DNA of 56,650 bases from Pseudomonas typographi (GCF_014694385.1 NZ_JAAOCA010000039.1:1-56650); one strand, 5' to 3'. Counted from the first letter of the stretch, positions 1-8,229 are shown. Program-made: numbers and translations. The notes: generated from the sequence alone by a model not told the origin.

Positions 1-111
1 GCCACGGCTCTTAAGCACGGCGCGCCTGACTGGTTCGATAGTGAGGAAAATATCGCTGAGCACACAACGATAAAGCGGATTGACGCAGCCATCGCCAAAG
101 CCACCACCTAA
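1..111 (+). CDS. C-terminal fragment of an unknown element-borne gene
   Basis: An open frame enters from the left edge and ends at TAA 109-111, giving 36 residues that finish IDAAIAKATT. The fragment is charged and shows no recognisable motif. It sits 35 bp upstream of the PrtN-like gene, on the same strand, and so belongs to the integrated element that ends at dusA. Function cannot be assigned from this fragment. Confidence 0.5.
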   Translation, partial: ATALKHGAPDWFDSEENIAEHTTIKRIDAAIAKATT

Positions 112-146
112 CCCCGACCGCCGCCCCGGGCGGCCTGGAGAACGAC

Positions 147-428
147 ATGAACACAACTTTTTTGCTTATGGCCCAGTACGATGGGCAGGCTATCATCCCG
201 CTCGAGCGGGTATGCACCGATTACTTCAGCCACCTCACGCCGGAAAAGATGAAGGCAAAGGTGGCTGCGGGGGAGATAGACTTGCCGCTCGTGCGCATGG
301 AGGGCAGCCAGAAGGCTGCGCGCGGGGTGCATTTGAACGACTTGGCCGCATACTTGGATGCCCAGCACCTCAAGGCCAAGACAGAGCATGAAAAGCTAAT
401 GGGAAGGCGCCTCAAGCGCGTTTCCTGA
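147..428 (+). CDS. PrtN-family pyocin activator-like protein
   Basis: A 93-residue protein beginning MNTTFLLMAQYDG, with the block DYFSHLTPEKMKAKVAAGEI followed by LPLVRMEGSQKAARGVHL. From memory this is the PrtN family (P. aeruginosa PrtN activates pyocin genes once RecA relieves PrtR repression). GGAGAAC precedes the ATG by a few bases. It is convergent with the integrase, whose stop lies 3 bp past this gene's stop. Small PrtN paralogues beside an integrase are frequent in Pseudomonas prophages and islands, where they may act as element regulators or excision factors. That role is inference here; no pyocin genes are in the window. Confidence 0.8.
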   Translation: MNTTFLLMAQYDGQAIIPLERVCTDYFSHLTPEKMKAKVAAGEIDLPLVRMEGSQKAARGVHLNDLAAYLDAQHLKAKTEHEKLMGRRLKRVS

Positions 429-431
429 CCC

Positions 432-1538
432 CTACCGGGCCCCGATCGTGGGGCCCGTTATGATCTTCTGTATCCATTCCCACCCCGCATAGCGGTCCCC
501 CTTCCCTCTCAGGTGCGTGTATCTGCGCATCGAGTTCCAATCCCTGTGGCCTGACACCGACGCCACCTGCGGGATATCCCACCCCAATTCAAATAGCCGA
601 CTCACTCCATCGTGTCGCAGATCATGGAAATGCAAGTCCTTGATTTCCAGGAAGTGGCACGCCCGAGTAAAGGCAGTGCCAATGGTTCTAGATTTGTAAG
701 GGAAGACGAATTCCCCCGCACGGGGCATCGACATCATGATGGCCCAGGCCTCATCAGGCACATGGCACCAGACGTCATTGCCCCATTTCTGGCCAGGGTT
801 TTTCATGTCTTTGATCAGCACGGCCTGGCGCTCAGGGTTGATAGCGTCCCAGCGAATGCGGGTTATCTCCTCCTGCCGGCGGGTGGAGAACAGCGCGAAG
901 GCCACCACTCTAACCATGTCGGTCTGCTGCCGCCGCCTGTCGCGCATATCGGCGAAATACCCAAGAATGCTTTCCAGCTCTTTCAGCGTTGGTCGGCGAT
1001 CACGCTCCTTGCTACTCGCAACAGCCCCCATTTTCTTTAGAACGCGCCGCGCATGAGCCATTGCGGTTTCGTCGACATCATAGCCCCAGGCTGGTTTTGC
1101 TACGGAAAGAACAGCACCCAGGTGGGCCAGGTCGTTCCCCACAGTCTGAGCCTGCACCCCGTCCTTCTGCATGCGCTCGTTGGCATACTCGACGATATGC
1201 TGGCTAGTGAGCTGAGAGTCTTCCAGGGCCCCCAGGGGCGTCTTGCCGATGGCTGTGAGGGTGGCGCGCTTGGTCTTGCCCAGAGGGCGTATTTTCTCGT
1301 ACTCCGCGAGATACCGCTCGATCATGCTCTTGATCGTCACGCCCTTGCGGCTGGCCTTCTCCAGGGCTCCAGGTGCAGCCAGTTCAGCTTCGCGCTTTTT
1401 GATCCAAGCCTGGGCGGTGGTCTTGCGGTCGAAGGTCTGCGATTCCTGATAAACTGTTGCGCCCTGCTTCATGATGCGGATCTGCGCGGTATACCCGGCC
1501 GATCCGTCCTTGCGCTTGCGAGTGGTGATGCTGCCCAT
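432..1538 (-). CDS. Tyrosine recombinase / integrase (dusA-associated type)
   Basis: 368 residues starting MGSITTRKRKDGS. Residues ~1-60 look like the beta-strand-rich arm-binding domain of phage integrases, ~70-160 the core-binding domain and ~185-350 the catalytic domain. The catalytic set is visible: Arg221 in RRQEEI, Lys245, His305 and Arg308 in HDLRH, His331 in SGHRDW and the nucleophile Tyr340 in RRYTHL. An in-frame extension to 1670 exists but overlaps the start of dusA and lacks the family start, so the inner ATG at 1538 is preferred. The gene lies beside and divergent from dusA, matching the published class of integrases that insert at the 5' end of dusA. Confidence 0.92.
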   Translation of the reverse strand: MGSITTRKRKDGSAGYTAQIRIMKQGATVYQESQTFDRKTTAQAWIKKREAELAAPGALEKASRKGVTIKSMIERYLAEYEKIRPLGKTKRATLTAIGKTPLGALEDSQLTSQHIVEYANERMQKDGVQAQTVGNDLAHLGAVLSVAKPAWGYDVDETAMAHARRVLKKMGAVASSKERDRRPTLKELESILGYFADMRDRRRQQTDMVRVVAFALFSTRRQEEITRIRWDAINPERQAVLIKDMKNPGQKWGNDVWCHVPDEAWAIMMSMPRAGEFVFPYKSRTIGTAFTRACHFLEIKDLHFHDLRHDGVSRLFELGWDIPQVASVSGHRDWNSMRRYTHLRGKGDRYAGWEWIQKIITGPTIGAR

Positions 1539-1543
1539 CGTTT

Positions 1544-1612
1544 TTGCTACATGAGGTGAAGGGCTTGCTACAATGTAGCAACGAGCAACGGAAAACAAGG
1601 TTGAATGAGCAA
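1544..1612. promoter_or_regulatory. TTGCT/AGCAA repeat cluster between int and dusA
   Basis: TTGCTACA occurs at 1544-1551 and again at 1565-1572. There it pairs with TGTAGCAA (1574-1581) in a perfect 8+8 bp dyad with a one-base centre. Further AGCAA copies lie at 1584-1588 and 1608-1612. The dyad overlaps TACAAT (1569-1574), a plausible -10 toward dusA, and its mirror toward int. Operator or integrase arm-site roles are inference. Confidence 0.45.
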
Positions 1613-1645
1613 AAACAATGGTGAACGGGGGATTGTCGAAAACCA

Positions 1646-2650
1646 ATGAATCAGCAGTCAGGACGGGCAAATCAAGCAGATTCGGTATCTAGGAGATTTT
1701 CCGTTGCGCCCATGATGGATTGGACAGACCACCATTGCCGGTACTTCCACCGGCAACTCTCGCAACGTGCCCTGCTGTACACCGAGATGGTCACCACCGG
1801 GGCCTTGCTCAACGGCGATGCTGGCCGGTGGCTGCGTTATCACGAAGCGGAACACCCCGTAGCCTTGCAGTTGGGCGGCAGTGTGCCCGCAGAGCTGGCC
1901 GCGTGCGCACGGCTGGCCGAGCAGGCCGGTTACGATGAGGTGAATCTCAATGTAGGTTGCCCCAGCGACCGGGTGCAGAACAACCTGATCGGCGCCTGCC
2001 TGATGGGCCATCCGGCGCTGGTCGCCGATTGCGTGAAGGCGATGCGCGATACGGTCAGCATCCCGGTCACGGTCAAGCACCGCATCGGCATCAACGGGCG
2101 CGACAGTTACGAACAGTTGTGCGATTTTGTCGGCCAGGTACGTGATGCAGGTTGCCACAGCTTCACCGTGCACGCGCGCATCGCTATCCTCGAAGGCCTG
2201 TCGCCGAAGGAGAACCGCGAGGTGCCCCCGCTGCGCTACGAGGTGGCGGCGCGGTTGAAGGGCGATTTTCCTGATCTTGAACTGGTGCTCAACGGCGGCA
2301 TCAAAACCTTGAGTGATTGCCTGGCGCACCTGGCAACGTTCGACGGGGTGATGCTTGGCCGCGAGGCCTACCACAACCCCTACTTGCTGGCCGAAGTGGA
2401 CGCCGCGCTATTCGGTGGCCAGGGGCCGGCGATAACGCGTTATGGTGCGCTACTGGCTATGCGACCGTATATCGAGGCACACCTGCGCGAGGGTGGTTCG
2501 ATGCACCATGTGACGCGCCACATGCTGGGCCTTGCCCAGGGTTTTCCAGGCGCGCGCAAATTCCGCCAGTTGCTCTCGGTAGACGTACACAAAACGGCCA
2601 CGCCGTTGGCACTATACGACCAAGCGGCGGCGCTGCTGCACGGCCGCTAG
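1646..2650 (+). CDS. dusA: tRNA-dihydrouridine(20/20a) synthase DusA
   Basis: FMN enzyme that reduces U20/U20a in tRNA D-loops using NADPH. 334 residues, usual length for Pseudomonas. Visible marks: FMN-binding APMMDWTD (21-28), YTEMVTTGALL (45-55), catalytic Cys105 in NVGCPSDRVQNN, the VKHRIGI block and VLNGGI near 210. The ATG at 1646 has no clear ribosome site. The first ~18 residues, ahead of the conserved RRFSVAPMMDW, are probably supplied by the integrated element, which replaced the native 5' end and promoter. The enzyme looks intact and should be active if transcribed from the element side. Confidence 0.96.
   Translation: MNQQSGRANQADSVSRRFSVAPMMDWTDHHCRYFHRQLSQRALLYTEMVTTGALLNGDAGRWLRYHEAEHPVALQLGGSVPAELAACARLAEQAGYDEVNLNVGCPSDRVQNNLIGACLMGHPALVADCVKAMRDTVSIPVTVKHRIGINGRDSYEQLCDFVGQVRDAGCHSFTVHARIAILEGLSPKENREVPPLRYEVAARLKGDFPDLELVLNGGIKTLSDCLAHLATFDGVMLGREAYHNPYLLAEVDAALFGGQGPAITRYGALLAMRPYIEAHLREGGSMHHVTRHMLGLAQGFPGARKFRQLLSVDVHKTATPLALYDQAAALLHGR
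1700..1735. other. Putative attachment site (att) in the dusA 5' end
   Basis: This is the stretch of dusA coding for SVAPMMDWTD, the most conserved N-terminal codons. Published work on dusA-associated integrases places the crossover in this part of the gene. The exact core cannot be drawn, because the matching copy at the far end of the element lies outside the window. Confidence 0.45.
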
Positions 2651-2730
2651 CGGGTAGGCCAGCGCCATACCGTCGGAACCTCGCCGTGGTGCTGAACTCC
2701 AACGCCATATCGCTTTAAGGTAGCGCCGCA

Positions 2731-2749
2731 CCGCCCCATTAAGGGGCGG
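2731..2749. terminator. GC-rich hairpin between dusA and tal
   Basis: CCGCCCC (2731-2737) and GGGGCGG (2743-2749) form a perfect 7-bp stem with a 5-base ATTAA loop, 81 bp after the dusA stop. No T-run follows, so it may be a weak terminator or part of the tal leader. Confidence 0.35.
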
Positions 2750-2795
2750 GGGGTGCTAAGTTAATGTCGCTATTTCAACAGGACAGAGAACACTC

Positions 2796-3725
2796 ATGAC
2801 TTCCAAGCTGGAACAACTCAAGCAATTCACGACAGTCGTGGCCGATACCGGCGATGTGGATGCAATCAAGCGCCTCAAGCCCCAAGACGCCACCACCAAC
2901 CCCTCGCTGCTGCTCAAGGCTGCATCCCTGCCAGGCTATGCCGCGCTGCTCAAAAAAGTGATCGGTGAGTCCGGTGGCAATGTACAAGTCGCCGGGGACG
3001 CCCTGAACGTGGCGGTCGGCAGCGAAATCCTCAAAGCCATCCCGGGCCGTATTTCCACGGAAGTCGACGCGCGATTGTCGTTCGACACCTCGGCCATGTT
3101 GAAAAAGGCCAACCACCTGATCGAACTGTACGAAAAGCACGGTGTGAGCCGTGATCGGGTGCTGATCAAGCTGGCCTCTACCTGGGAAGGCATCCGCGCG
3201 GCCGAGCAGCTCGAGCGTGATGGCATCCAGTGCAATCTCACCCTGTTGTTCTCTTTCGCCCAGGCCGCGGCCTGCGCCGATGCAGGGGTGTTTCTGATCT
3301 CGCCGTTCGTAGGCCGTATCTACGACTGGTACAAAAAAGCCAATAACACCGACTATACCGGCGCCGAAGACCCGGGCGTGCAGTCGGTCACGCGCATCTA
3401 CGATTACTACAAAACCAATGGCTACAAAACCGTAGTAATGGGCGCAAGCTTCCGTAACACAAGCCAGATCGAACACCTGGCCGGCTGCGACCGCTTGACC
3501 ATCAGCCCTGACCTGCTCGATAAGCTGGCCAGCGACGAAGGCCCCTTGCAGCGCGTGCTCAAGCCCAACACCAACGGCGAAGCCAAGCTGGCGCTGGATG
3601 AACCTAAATTCCGTTGGCTGAGCAACGAAGACGCCATGGCCACCGAGAAACTCGCCGAAGGCATTCGGCAGTTCGCCCGCGACCAGGAGAAGCTCGAGAA
3701 GCTGATCGGTGAATACAAAGGCTGA
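2796..3725 (+). CDS. tal: Transaldolase (TalB type)
   Basis: Transfers a dihydroxyacetone unit from sedoheptulose-7-phosphate to glyceraldehyde-3-phosphate in the pentose phosphate pathway. 309 residues, typical of class I TalA/TalB. Visible: DATTNPSLLLKA (31-42), the Schiff-base Lys125 in VLIKLASTWEG, and the FSFAQA, SPFVGRIYDWYK and VVMGASFRN blocks. AGGACAGAG lies just ahead of the ATG. The gene ends in a strong hairpin terminator shared with convergent rssC. The dusA-tal-rssC order agrees with P. aeruginosa as I recall it. Confidence 0.97.
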   Translation: MTSKLEQLKQFTTVVADTGDVDAIKRLKPQDATTNPSLLLKAASLPGYAALLKKVIGESGGNVQVAGDALNVAVGSEILKAIPGRISTEVDARLSFDTSAMLKKANHLIELYEKHGVSRDRVLIKLASTWEGIRAAEQLERDGIQCNLTLLFSFAQAAACADAGVFLISPFVGRIYDWYKKANNTDYTGAEDPGVQSVTRIYDYYKTNGYKTVVMGASFRNTSQIEHLAGCDRLTISPDLLDKLASDEGPLQRVLKPNTNGEAKLALDEPKFRWLSNEDAMATEKLAEGIRQFARDQEKLEKLIGEYKG

Positions 3726-3743
3726 TAAAACGCCCCCGCATGC

Positions 3744-3772
3744 AAAAGGGCGACCGCAGGGTCGCCCTTTTT
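3744..3772. terminator. Bidirectional rho-independent terminator after tal
   Basis: GGGCGACC (3748-3755), loop GCAG, GGTCGCCC (3760-3767). AAAA precedes the stem and TTTTT follows it, so it can terminate tal on the plus strand and rssC transcripts on the minus strand. Confidence 0.9.
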
Positions 3773-3903
3773 GCGTGGAGCTTGCCACGTTTCATACCTT
3801 GCCTGCGTAACCGTCGCGGCGCGCAGAGCAGCCGCTCGGCTGGGTACCACCCAGCCCGTCCTAATCCTTTGGCCGGCCGCGCCGCGGACCCCACCAGGCC
3901 CGC

Positions 3904-4386
3904 CTAGCTGCGCTCCAGCGCATTCACCAGGTCGTGAAACGCCTCACGGTTAGAGTCGTTCAGGCCCATGAGGATCTTGTGCGCTTCCAACACCTTGGAT
4001 TTGACCACGTCTTCATCCTGGTCCTGCGATGGCAGGTCGGTCAGGCATTCTGGGCAAGGAATCGGCGTTTCGACGATATTGAATACCTGATCGAAGCCCA
4101 TCGACTGCAACAGCCGCGTGATGTCTTCATGGGTCGTCACCACGGTCGGCAGCAGCCCGACCTTTTGCCGCGACAGAATCGAGAGTTTGGCCAGCAACCC
4201 CAGCGTGGTGCTGTCGATGCTACGGGTTTCGGTCAAATCGATGATGATGGCCGAGAAATCCAGGGCGCAGAAGATTTTCTCGATCGTGGCATCCAGCGCC
4301 GAGCACAGCGTCAAGCGCACTTCGCCCACAAATTTCAGCACAAAGGTGCCGCCTTGCTCAGCGAACTGGATTCTACCGGTACTCAT
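3904..4386 (-). CDS. rssC: Anti-sigma factor antagonist RssC (STAS domain)
   Basis: 160 residues. The first ~100 form a STAS domain with the switch motif RSIDSTTLGLLAKL; Ser59 (or Thr60) is the likely phosphorylation site. The C-terminal ~55 residues (PCPECLTDLPSQDQDEDVV...) form an acidic tail absent from minimal SpoIIAA proteins. The start codon overlaps the stop of rssB as ATGA, so the two are translationally coupled. As in RsbV/RsbU systems, the RssB phosphatase probably dephosphorylates RssC and frees it to bind an anti-sigma partner. The partner is not in the window. Confidence 0.85.
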   Translation of the reverse strand: MSTGRIQFAEQGGTFVLKFVGEVRLTLCSALDATIEKIFCALDFSAIIIDLTETRSIDSTTLGLLAKLSILSRQKVGLLPTVVTTHEDITRLLQSMGFDQVFNIVETPIPCPECLTDLPSQDQDEDVVKSKVLEAHKILMGLNDSNREAFHDLVNALERS

Positions 4387-5567
4387 TCAAAATTCCTGCT
4401 TAGCACCATGAGAGCGATATCATCCGGCATCTCACCCAAGGTGGCCAATCCAAACTGTTGGCGCAAGCCATCCAGGCTACCGCCTGCTGCCTCGATGATG
4501 TGAGGCAAGGCAGCTTCTTTGTCTTTGAGTGTTTCACCTGGCAAAAGGTCCAGGATGCCATCTGAGAACAGGGTCAAACTGAAACGCTCAGGTAACTCCA
4601 GCACGTGGTCGTGGTAGCTGGCTTCGTCGAACAGCCCTACCGGCAAACCGCGCCCTTCGAGGTAGCGACCGCTGCCACCAGTGTATAGCACCGGAAGCGG
4701 CAAATGGCCACCAATGCTGTAGGTGAGGACGCCGCGCTGCTGGTCGATGACCCCGCCCACCATGGTCACGTGCTTGCCCAGCCGGCAGTTGAGCAGGCCG
4801 CGATTGATATGCGCCAACACCTGGGACGGTTTGAATTCAGGCAGGGCACCGTTGCGCTTGGACTCGAACATCAGCCGGGTGGTCATGAACTTGAGCAGCA
4901 CTGTGACGAACGCCGACGAGGCACCATGGCCGGAAACGTCAGCCAAGTAGAACGCCAAGCGATGCTCGTCGACGCGGAAGCAATCGACGAAATCCCCCGA
5001 CAGATACAGCGAGGGGATAATCTGGTGCTCAAAGCGGAAACCGTCGGTCACCCATGGGCTGACCGGCAACATGTTCATTTGAACCTGGCGGCCAGCGTTC
5101 TGGTCTTCCTGCAACAAATGCAGGCTCGCCTCCAACTCGCGGTTGGCAGCCTCGAGCTTTTCCCGGTAACGCAGGTTTTCGCGCACCAGCCGCGAGCGGT
5201 CGAGGGCACGGGCCACCGAATGTTCAAGTACGGCCAGGTCTTCGAGCGGCTTGATCAGGTAATCCGCGGCGCCCAGGCGCAAGGCTTCGACCGCATCGGC
5301 CATCACGCCCGCGCCGGAAACTACGATCACCGGCGTATCGTAAGCGCCTTCATTGACCTTGCGAATCAGCTCCAAGCCGCCCAGTTGTGGCATGCGTAGG
5401 TCGCATACGATCAGGTCGGGTTTTTCCCGTTCGAATACCGCCAAGCCCTGCACGCCATTATTGGCCTGCAGCACACGAAAGCCGCTGTCTTCTAGATAAG
5501 CAGCAATGCTCGCGCGAACGACTTCGTCATCGTCGATCAGGAGCAGCGTTGCACTGGTGTTCGGCAT
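4383..5567 (-). CDS. rssB: Response regulator RssB with PP2C-type phosphatase output
   Basis: 394 residues. An N-terminal receiver (~1-125) has acidic IDDD (11-14), phospho-acceptor Asp56 in CDLRMP and the KP pair in YLIKPLEDL. A coiled linker (~130-165) follows, then an SpoIIE/PP2C phosphatase domain with GDFVD, ADVSGHGASS and the terminal MPDDIALMVL metal-binding motifs. The layout matches Pseudomonas RssB; I place the orthologue beside tal in P. aeruginosa. Its probable substrate is RssC, encoded immediately downstream. It is divergent from the PilZ gene at 5845. Confidence 0.88.
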   Translation of the reverse strand: MPNTSATLLLIDDDEVVRASIAAYLEDSGFRVLQANNGVQGLAVFEREKPDLIVCDLRMPQLGGLELIRKVNEGAYDTPVIVVSGAGVMADAVEALRLGAADYLIKPLEDLAVLEHSVARALDRSRLVRENLRYREKLEAANRELEASLHLLQEDQNAGRQVQMNMLPVSPWVTDGFRFEHQIIPSLYLSGDFVDCFRVDEHRLAFYLADVSGHGASSAFVTVLLKFMTTRLMFESKRNGALPEFKPSQVLAHINRGLLNCRLGKHVTMVGGVIDQQRGVLTYSIGGHLPLPVLYTGGSGRYLEGRGLPVGLFDEASYHDHVLELPERFSLTLFSDGILDLLPGETLKDKEAALPHIIEAAGGSLDGLRQQFGLATLGEMPDDIALMVLSRNFE

Positions 5568-5767
5568 GTGGGCAAACGGCGCCAGAAATTGGTTGGCATA
5601 AGGAAGGCTCGGCCGGGGCAGAACTCACTTACTGGATTCACTTCTGACACCCTGGCGATGTTCCAGGCCAGCAAGCCTGGGCGCGCGTTGCAGAGGTGCC
5701 CTATAAGGCGCAGACGGTACTCCCATCCGCTTGCCGTTTCAAGCATGCGCCGATGGTCGCGGCGCGA

Positions 5768-5797
5768 CTTTACAGGCTAAATCGCTGGGCGTTATAA
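5768..5797 (+). promoter_or_regulatory. Candidate sigma-70 promoter for the PilZ gene
   Basis: TTTACA (5768-5773) and TATAAG (5792-5797) with an 18-bp spacer, about 50 bp upstream of the PilZ start. The rest of the 277-bp gap between rssB and the PilZ gene shows nothing else I can name. Confidence 0.35.
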
Positions 5798-5844
5798 GAA
5801 ACCTGAGTACCGTGCAGCACTTACATAATCAAGGGATGAACCTA

Positions 5845-6153
5845 ATGAATCGACTCGACTACAGTGAAAAACGCGATTTCATCCGTATGAGCATAGGCGC
5901 CAAGATCACTGTGCGAGCGCAAGGCGCCAACCTGGACGGCACCTGCCACGACCTCTCCAGCAGCGGTATGCAGATAGAAGCACCCAGCAAACTGCGCGTA
6001 GGCGAGCAGATCGATGTCACCGTACCATCCCATCACCCCACGGTCGCGGATCTCGAAGCGCGCTGCGAGGTGGTACGGATTGAAGCGGCGCCGAACGACG
6101 CCCAGTTGCTCGGCTTGAGAATCATCGAAATGGACGGCATCAAGATCGGTTGA
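5845..6153 (+). CDS. Small PilZ-domain protein
   Basis: 102 residues from the ATG at 5845, chosen because AAGGG lies 9-10 bp ahead; an ATG at 5836 would add three residues. PilZ proteins bind cyclic di-GMP through an RxxxR motif (EKRDFIRM here) and a D/NxSxxG motif (DLSSSGMQIE); both are present. The protein is a single PilZ domain with no output domain, so it probably acts by binding a partner. Its stop lies 15 bp from the stop of convergent mlaA. Effector targets are unknown. Confidence 0.85.
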   Translation: MNRLDYSEKRDFIRMSIGAKITVRAQGANLDGTCHDLSSSGMQIEAPSKLRVGEQIDVTVPSHHPTVADLEARCEVVRIEAAPNDAQLLGLRIIEMDGIKIG

Positions 6154-6168
6154 GGCCGCCCTGGGCGA

Positions 6169-6864
6169 TCAGAAATCGTCTTCGACTTGGCCATCCTTGA
6201 CCTTGAATTCCCGGTTCTGCAGGTAGGCATTGCGCAAGAATGTGTATTTGTCGCCACGGATCAGCTTCTCGGCCGACAGCAGATTGGCCCGGGTATCGAC
6301 CATGTTCAGCCCGAAAACCGTGTTGCGCGTGGGCACATGGTCGACGTAGCGGTAGGGGTAGGTATAGGTATCCGGGTACTTGGCCACGGCGTCGCGCACG
6401 GTGCTTGGGCCGAGCAGTGGCAACATCACGTACGGGCCGCTGGGCACGCCCCAATAGCCCAGCGTTTGGCCAAAGTCTTCGTCGCTGCGCTGCAAGCCCA
6501 TGCGCGTGCCGACATCGAAGAACCCGAGCACGCCGAAGGTGGTGTTGAAGATCAGCCGCGCCACGTCCTTGCCCGCCGCTGCTGGCTTGGCCTGCAGCAC
6601 ATTGTTGGCCAGGTTGGTCACATCGCCAAGGTTGTTGAACACGTTGTGCACGCCGTCTTGCAGAAACTGCGGCGTTACATACTGGTAGCCCTTCGCAATC
6701 GGCTTGAGCGTGTAGGTGTCGAGCGTATCGTTGAAGCGGAACACTGCACGGTTCACGCTTTCCCAGGGGTCGTCCTCGGCGGCCTGCGCAGCCAGCGGCG
6801 CCAACGCCAAGCTCAACGCCAAGCAAGTGAGGGGGCCGAAACGGCGCGCTTGGATGTGGCGCAT
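6169..6864 (-). CDS. mlaA: MlaA/VacJ outer-membrane phospholipid-retrieval protein
   Basis: 231 residues. The start at 6864 is preferred over 6897 because GGAGGAAAC sits just ahead of it. MlaA extracts misplaced phospholipids from the outer leaflet and passes them to MlaC. Family marks: DPWESVNRAVFRFND, LKPIAKGY, FLQDGVHNVFNNLGD, TTFGVLGFFDVG, DFGQTLGYWGVPSGPY and LLGPSTVRDA. The signal peptide ends near AAQA-AED. The only cysteine near the N-terminus (PLTCLA) does not fit a lipobox, so this copy may not be lipidated. mlaBCDEF are not nearby. Confidence 0.93.
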   Translation of the reverse strand: MRHIQARRFGPLTCLALSLALAPLAAQAAEDDPWESVNRAVFRFNDTLDTYTLKPIAKGYQYVTPQFLQDGVHNVFNNLGDVTNLANNVLQAKPAAAGKDVARLIFNTTFGVLGFFDVGTRMGLQRSDEDFGQTLGYWGVPSGPYVMLPLLGPSTVRDAVAKYPDTYTYPYRYVDHVPTRNTVFGLNMVDTRANLLSAEKLIRGDKYTFLRNAYLQNREFKVKDGQVEDDF

Positions 6865-7025
6865 CGGGTGTTTCCTCCAATGGTCGAATATCTTCAAAAT
6901 TTGTCTAAAAACGCCCTAGTATAAGGAACACGCGCCGTAATACCACAAGCGTTGCGCTCTGCGCCCCAGAACCTTTACCCTTGCCGCCTGGTCAATGGAA
7001 GCGCCCGCTTTTGAAGGAGAACCTA

Positions 7026-7292
7026 ATGCCTGTGCGCGAACTCGAAGAACAACTGACCGCCTTGCGCGATCAACTCGATAAAGAACCACCACTGTCGCTG
7101 GAAGAACGCGATAAGCTTGAGCAATTAATGCAGCAAATTGGCGCGCGCATCAAGGTGGAAGACGCAACACAGCAGCCCGACAGCCTGAGCGACGGGCTAA
7201 CACTTGCCGTAGAGCGCCTGGAAGTGGAATACCCAAAGGTAGCGAGCGTGCTGCGCGACATCGTGCAAAAACTGGGTAGCATGGGCGTCTGA
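7026..7292 (+). CDS. DUF4404-family small coiled protein
   Basis: 88 residues, strongly charged, with heptad-like leucines in RELEEQLTALRDQLDKEPPLS and a second helical half ending VASVLRDIVQKLGSMGV. The family is recognised only as a conserved hypothetical of gammaproteobacteria. AAGGAG precedes the ATG at ideal spacing. No signal peptide or membrane segment. Convergent with queF (15-bp gap). Function unknown. Confidence 0.8.
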   Translation: MPVRELEEQLTALRDQLDKEPPLSLEERDKLEQLMQQIGARIKVEDATQQPDSLSDGLTLAVERLEVEYPKVASVLRDIVQKLGSMGV

Positions 7293-7307
7293 CCCCCGTC
7301 CGCACCA

Positions 7308-8135
7308 CTACTGGCGGGCAAACCGCCGGTTGGCCCACGTAAGCGCCTGGGTGCTGCGGTAGGGGTTGATGTCCAGGCCGCCACGGCGCACATAGCGCGC
7401 ATATACGGTCAAGCGCTCGGGCGCCAATAACCTGAGCAGGTCCAGGAACATACGCTCCACGCACTGCTCATGGAAATCCGAATGCTGGCGAAAACTCACC
7501 ACATAGGCGAGAAAACTCGCGTGGTCCAGCGCCTTGCCGTGGTAGTCCACCACCACCGTACCCCAATCAGGCTGGCCAGTCACCGGGCAATTCGACTTCA
7601 GCAAATGGCTGTGAAGCACCTCGGCCACCTGGCCTTGGCCACAGCGCAACTGCTCGGCGCTGGGGTGCTGGTACACATTCAAATGCACATCCAGGTCATC
7701 GATACAGGTTCCCGGCACCGCTTCGAGGCCTTCGGCCTGGGCCTGTGGCAAGGTCTTGAGCAGCACGTGCACCGGTTTGCCGGCGGCCGCCGAAAGGTCG
7801 CGTTCAAGGCAGGCTTGCGCGGCGGCGAAGCTGGCGAAAACAGTTTGGTTAAGCGAGTTCAGGTACAGCTTGAACGATTTGGACTCGATGATATTGGGCG
7901 AGTCGGCCGCAATCCGGAACTCGCCAATGGCCACCACCGGCCTGCCGGTGGGCAGCAGCCAAGACAATTCGTAACAATTCCATATGTCCACGCCTTGGTA
8001 GGGCAGGCGATCGGCGACCAGGCCGAGTTCGGCCCACTTGTCGGCACGGGGTATCGGGAACAACAGGCCAGGGGTGTAAGCAGTAACGTATTCACTGGCC
8101 TTGCCCAGCGGGGAATGTTCGGCGGCAGGGTGCAT
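7308..8135 (-). CDS. queF: NADPH-dependent 7-cyano-7-deazaguanine reductase QueF
   Basis: 275 residues, the long two-domain (YqcD-type) QueF. Reduces the nitrile preQ0 to preQ1 in queuosine biosynthesis. Visible: QueF motif ESKSFKLYL (84-92), nucleophile Cys183 in SNCPVTGQPDWG, and Asp190. No preQ1 riboswitch could be recognised in the 94-bp gap to the divergent response-regulator gene. Confidence 0.96.
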   Translation of the reverse strand: MHPAAEHSPLGKASEYVTAYTPGLLFPIPRADKWAELGLVADRLPYQGVDIWNCYELSWLLPTGRPVVAIGEFRIAADSPNIIESKSFKLYLNSLNQTVFASFAAAQACLERDLSAAAGKPVHVLLKTLPQAQAEGLEAVPGTCIDDLDVHLNVYQHPSAEQLRCGQGQVAEVLHSHLLKSNCPVTGQPDWGTVVVDYHGKALDHASFLAYVVSFRQHSDFHEQCVERMFLDLLRLLAPERLTVYARYVRRGGLDINPYRSTQALTWANRRFARQ

Positions 8136-8229
8136 GGCAAAACCTGGTAGATAATTTCCCGGCTATTGTACCTGCCTTTGTTTATGCCCGCGCTAAAATG
8201 GACACCTTGCCCGCCACCACAGGCCCACC

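Noticed and set aside
1539..1670. Upstream in-frame extension of the integrase (44 codons)
   Set aside because: It overlaps the dusA start and the repeat cluster; homologous integrases start at the MGSITTR-type residue and nothing family-like precedes it.
8136..8229. preQ1 riboswitch before queF
   Set aside because: No pseudoknot-like C-rich stem with an A-rich tail could be read in this short gap.
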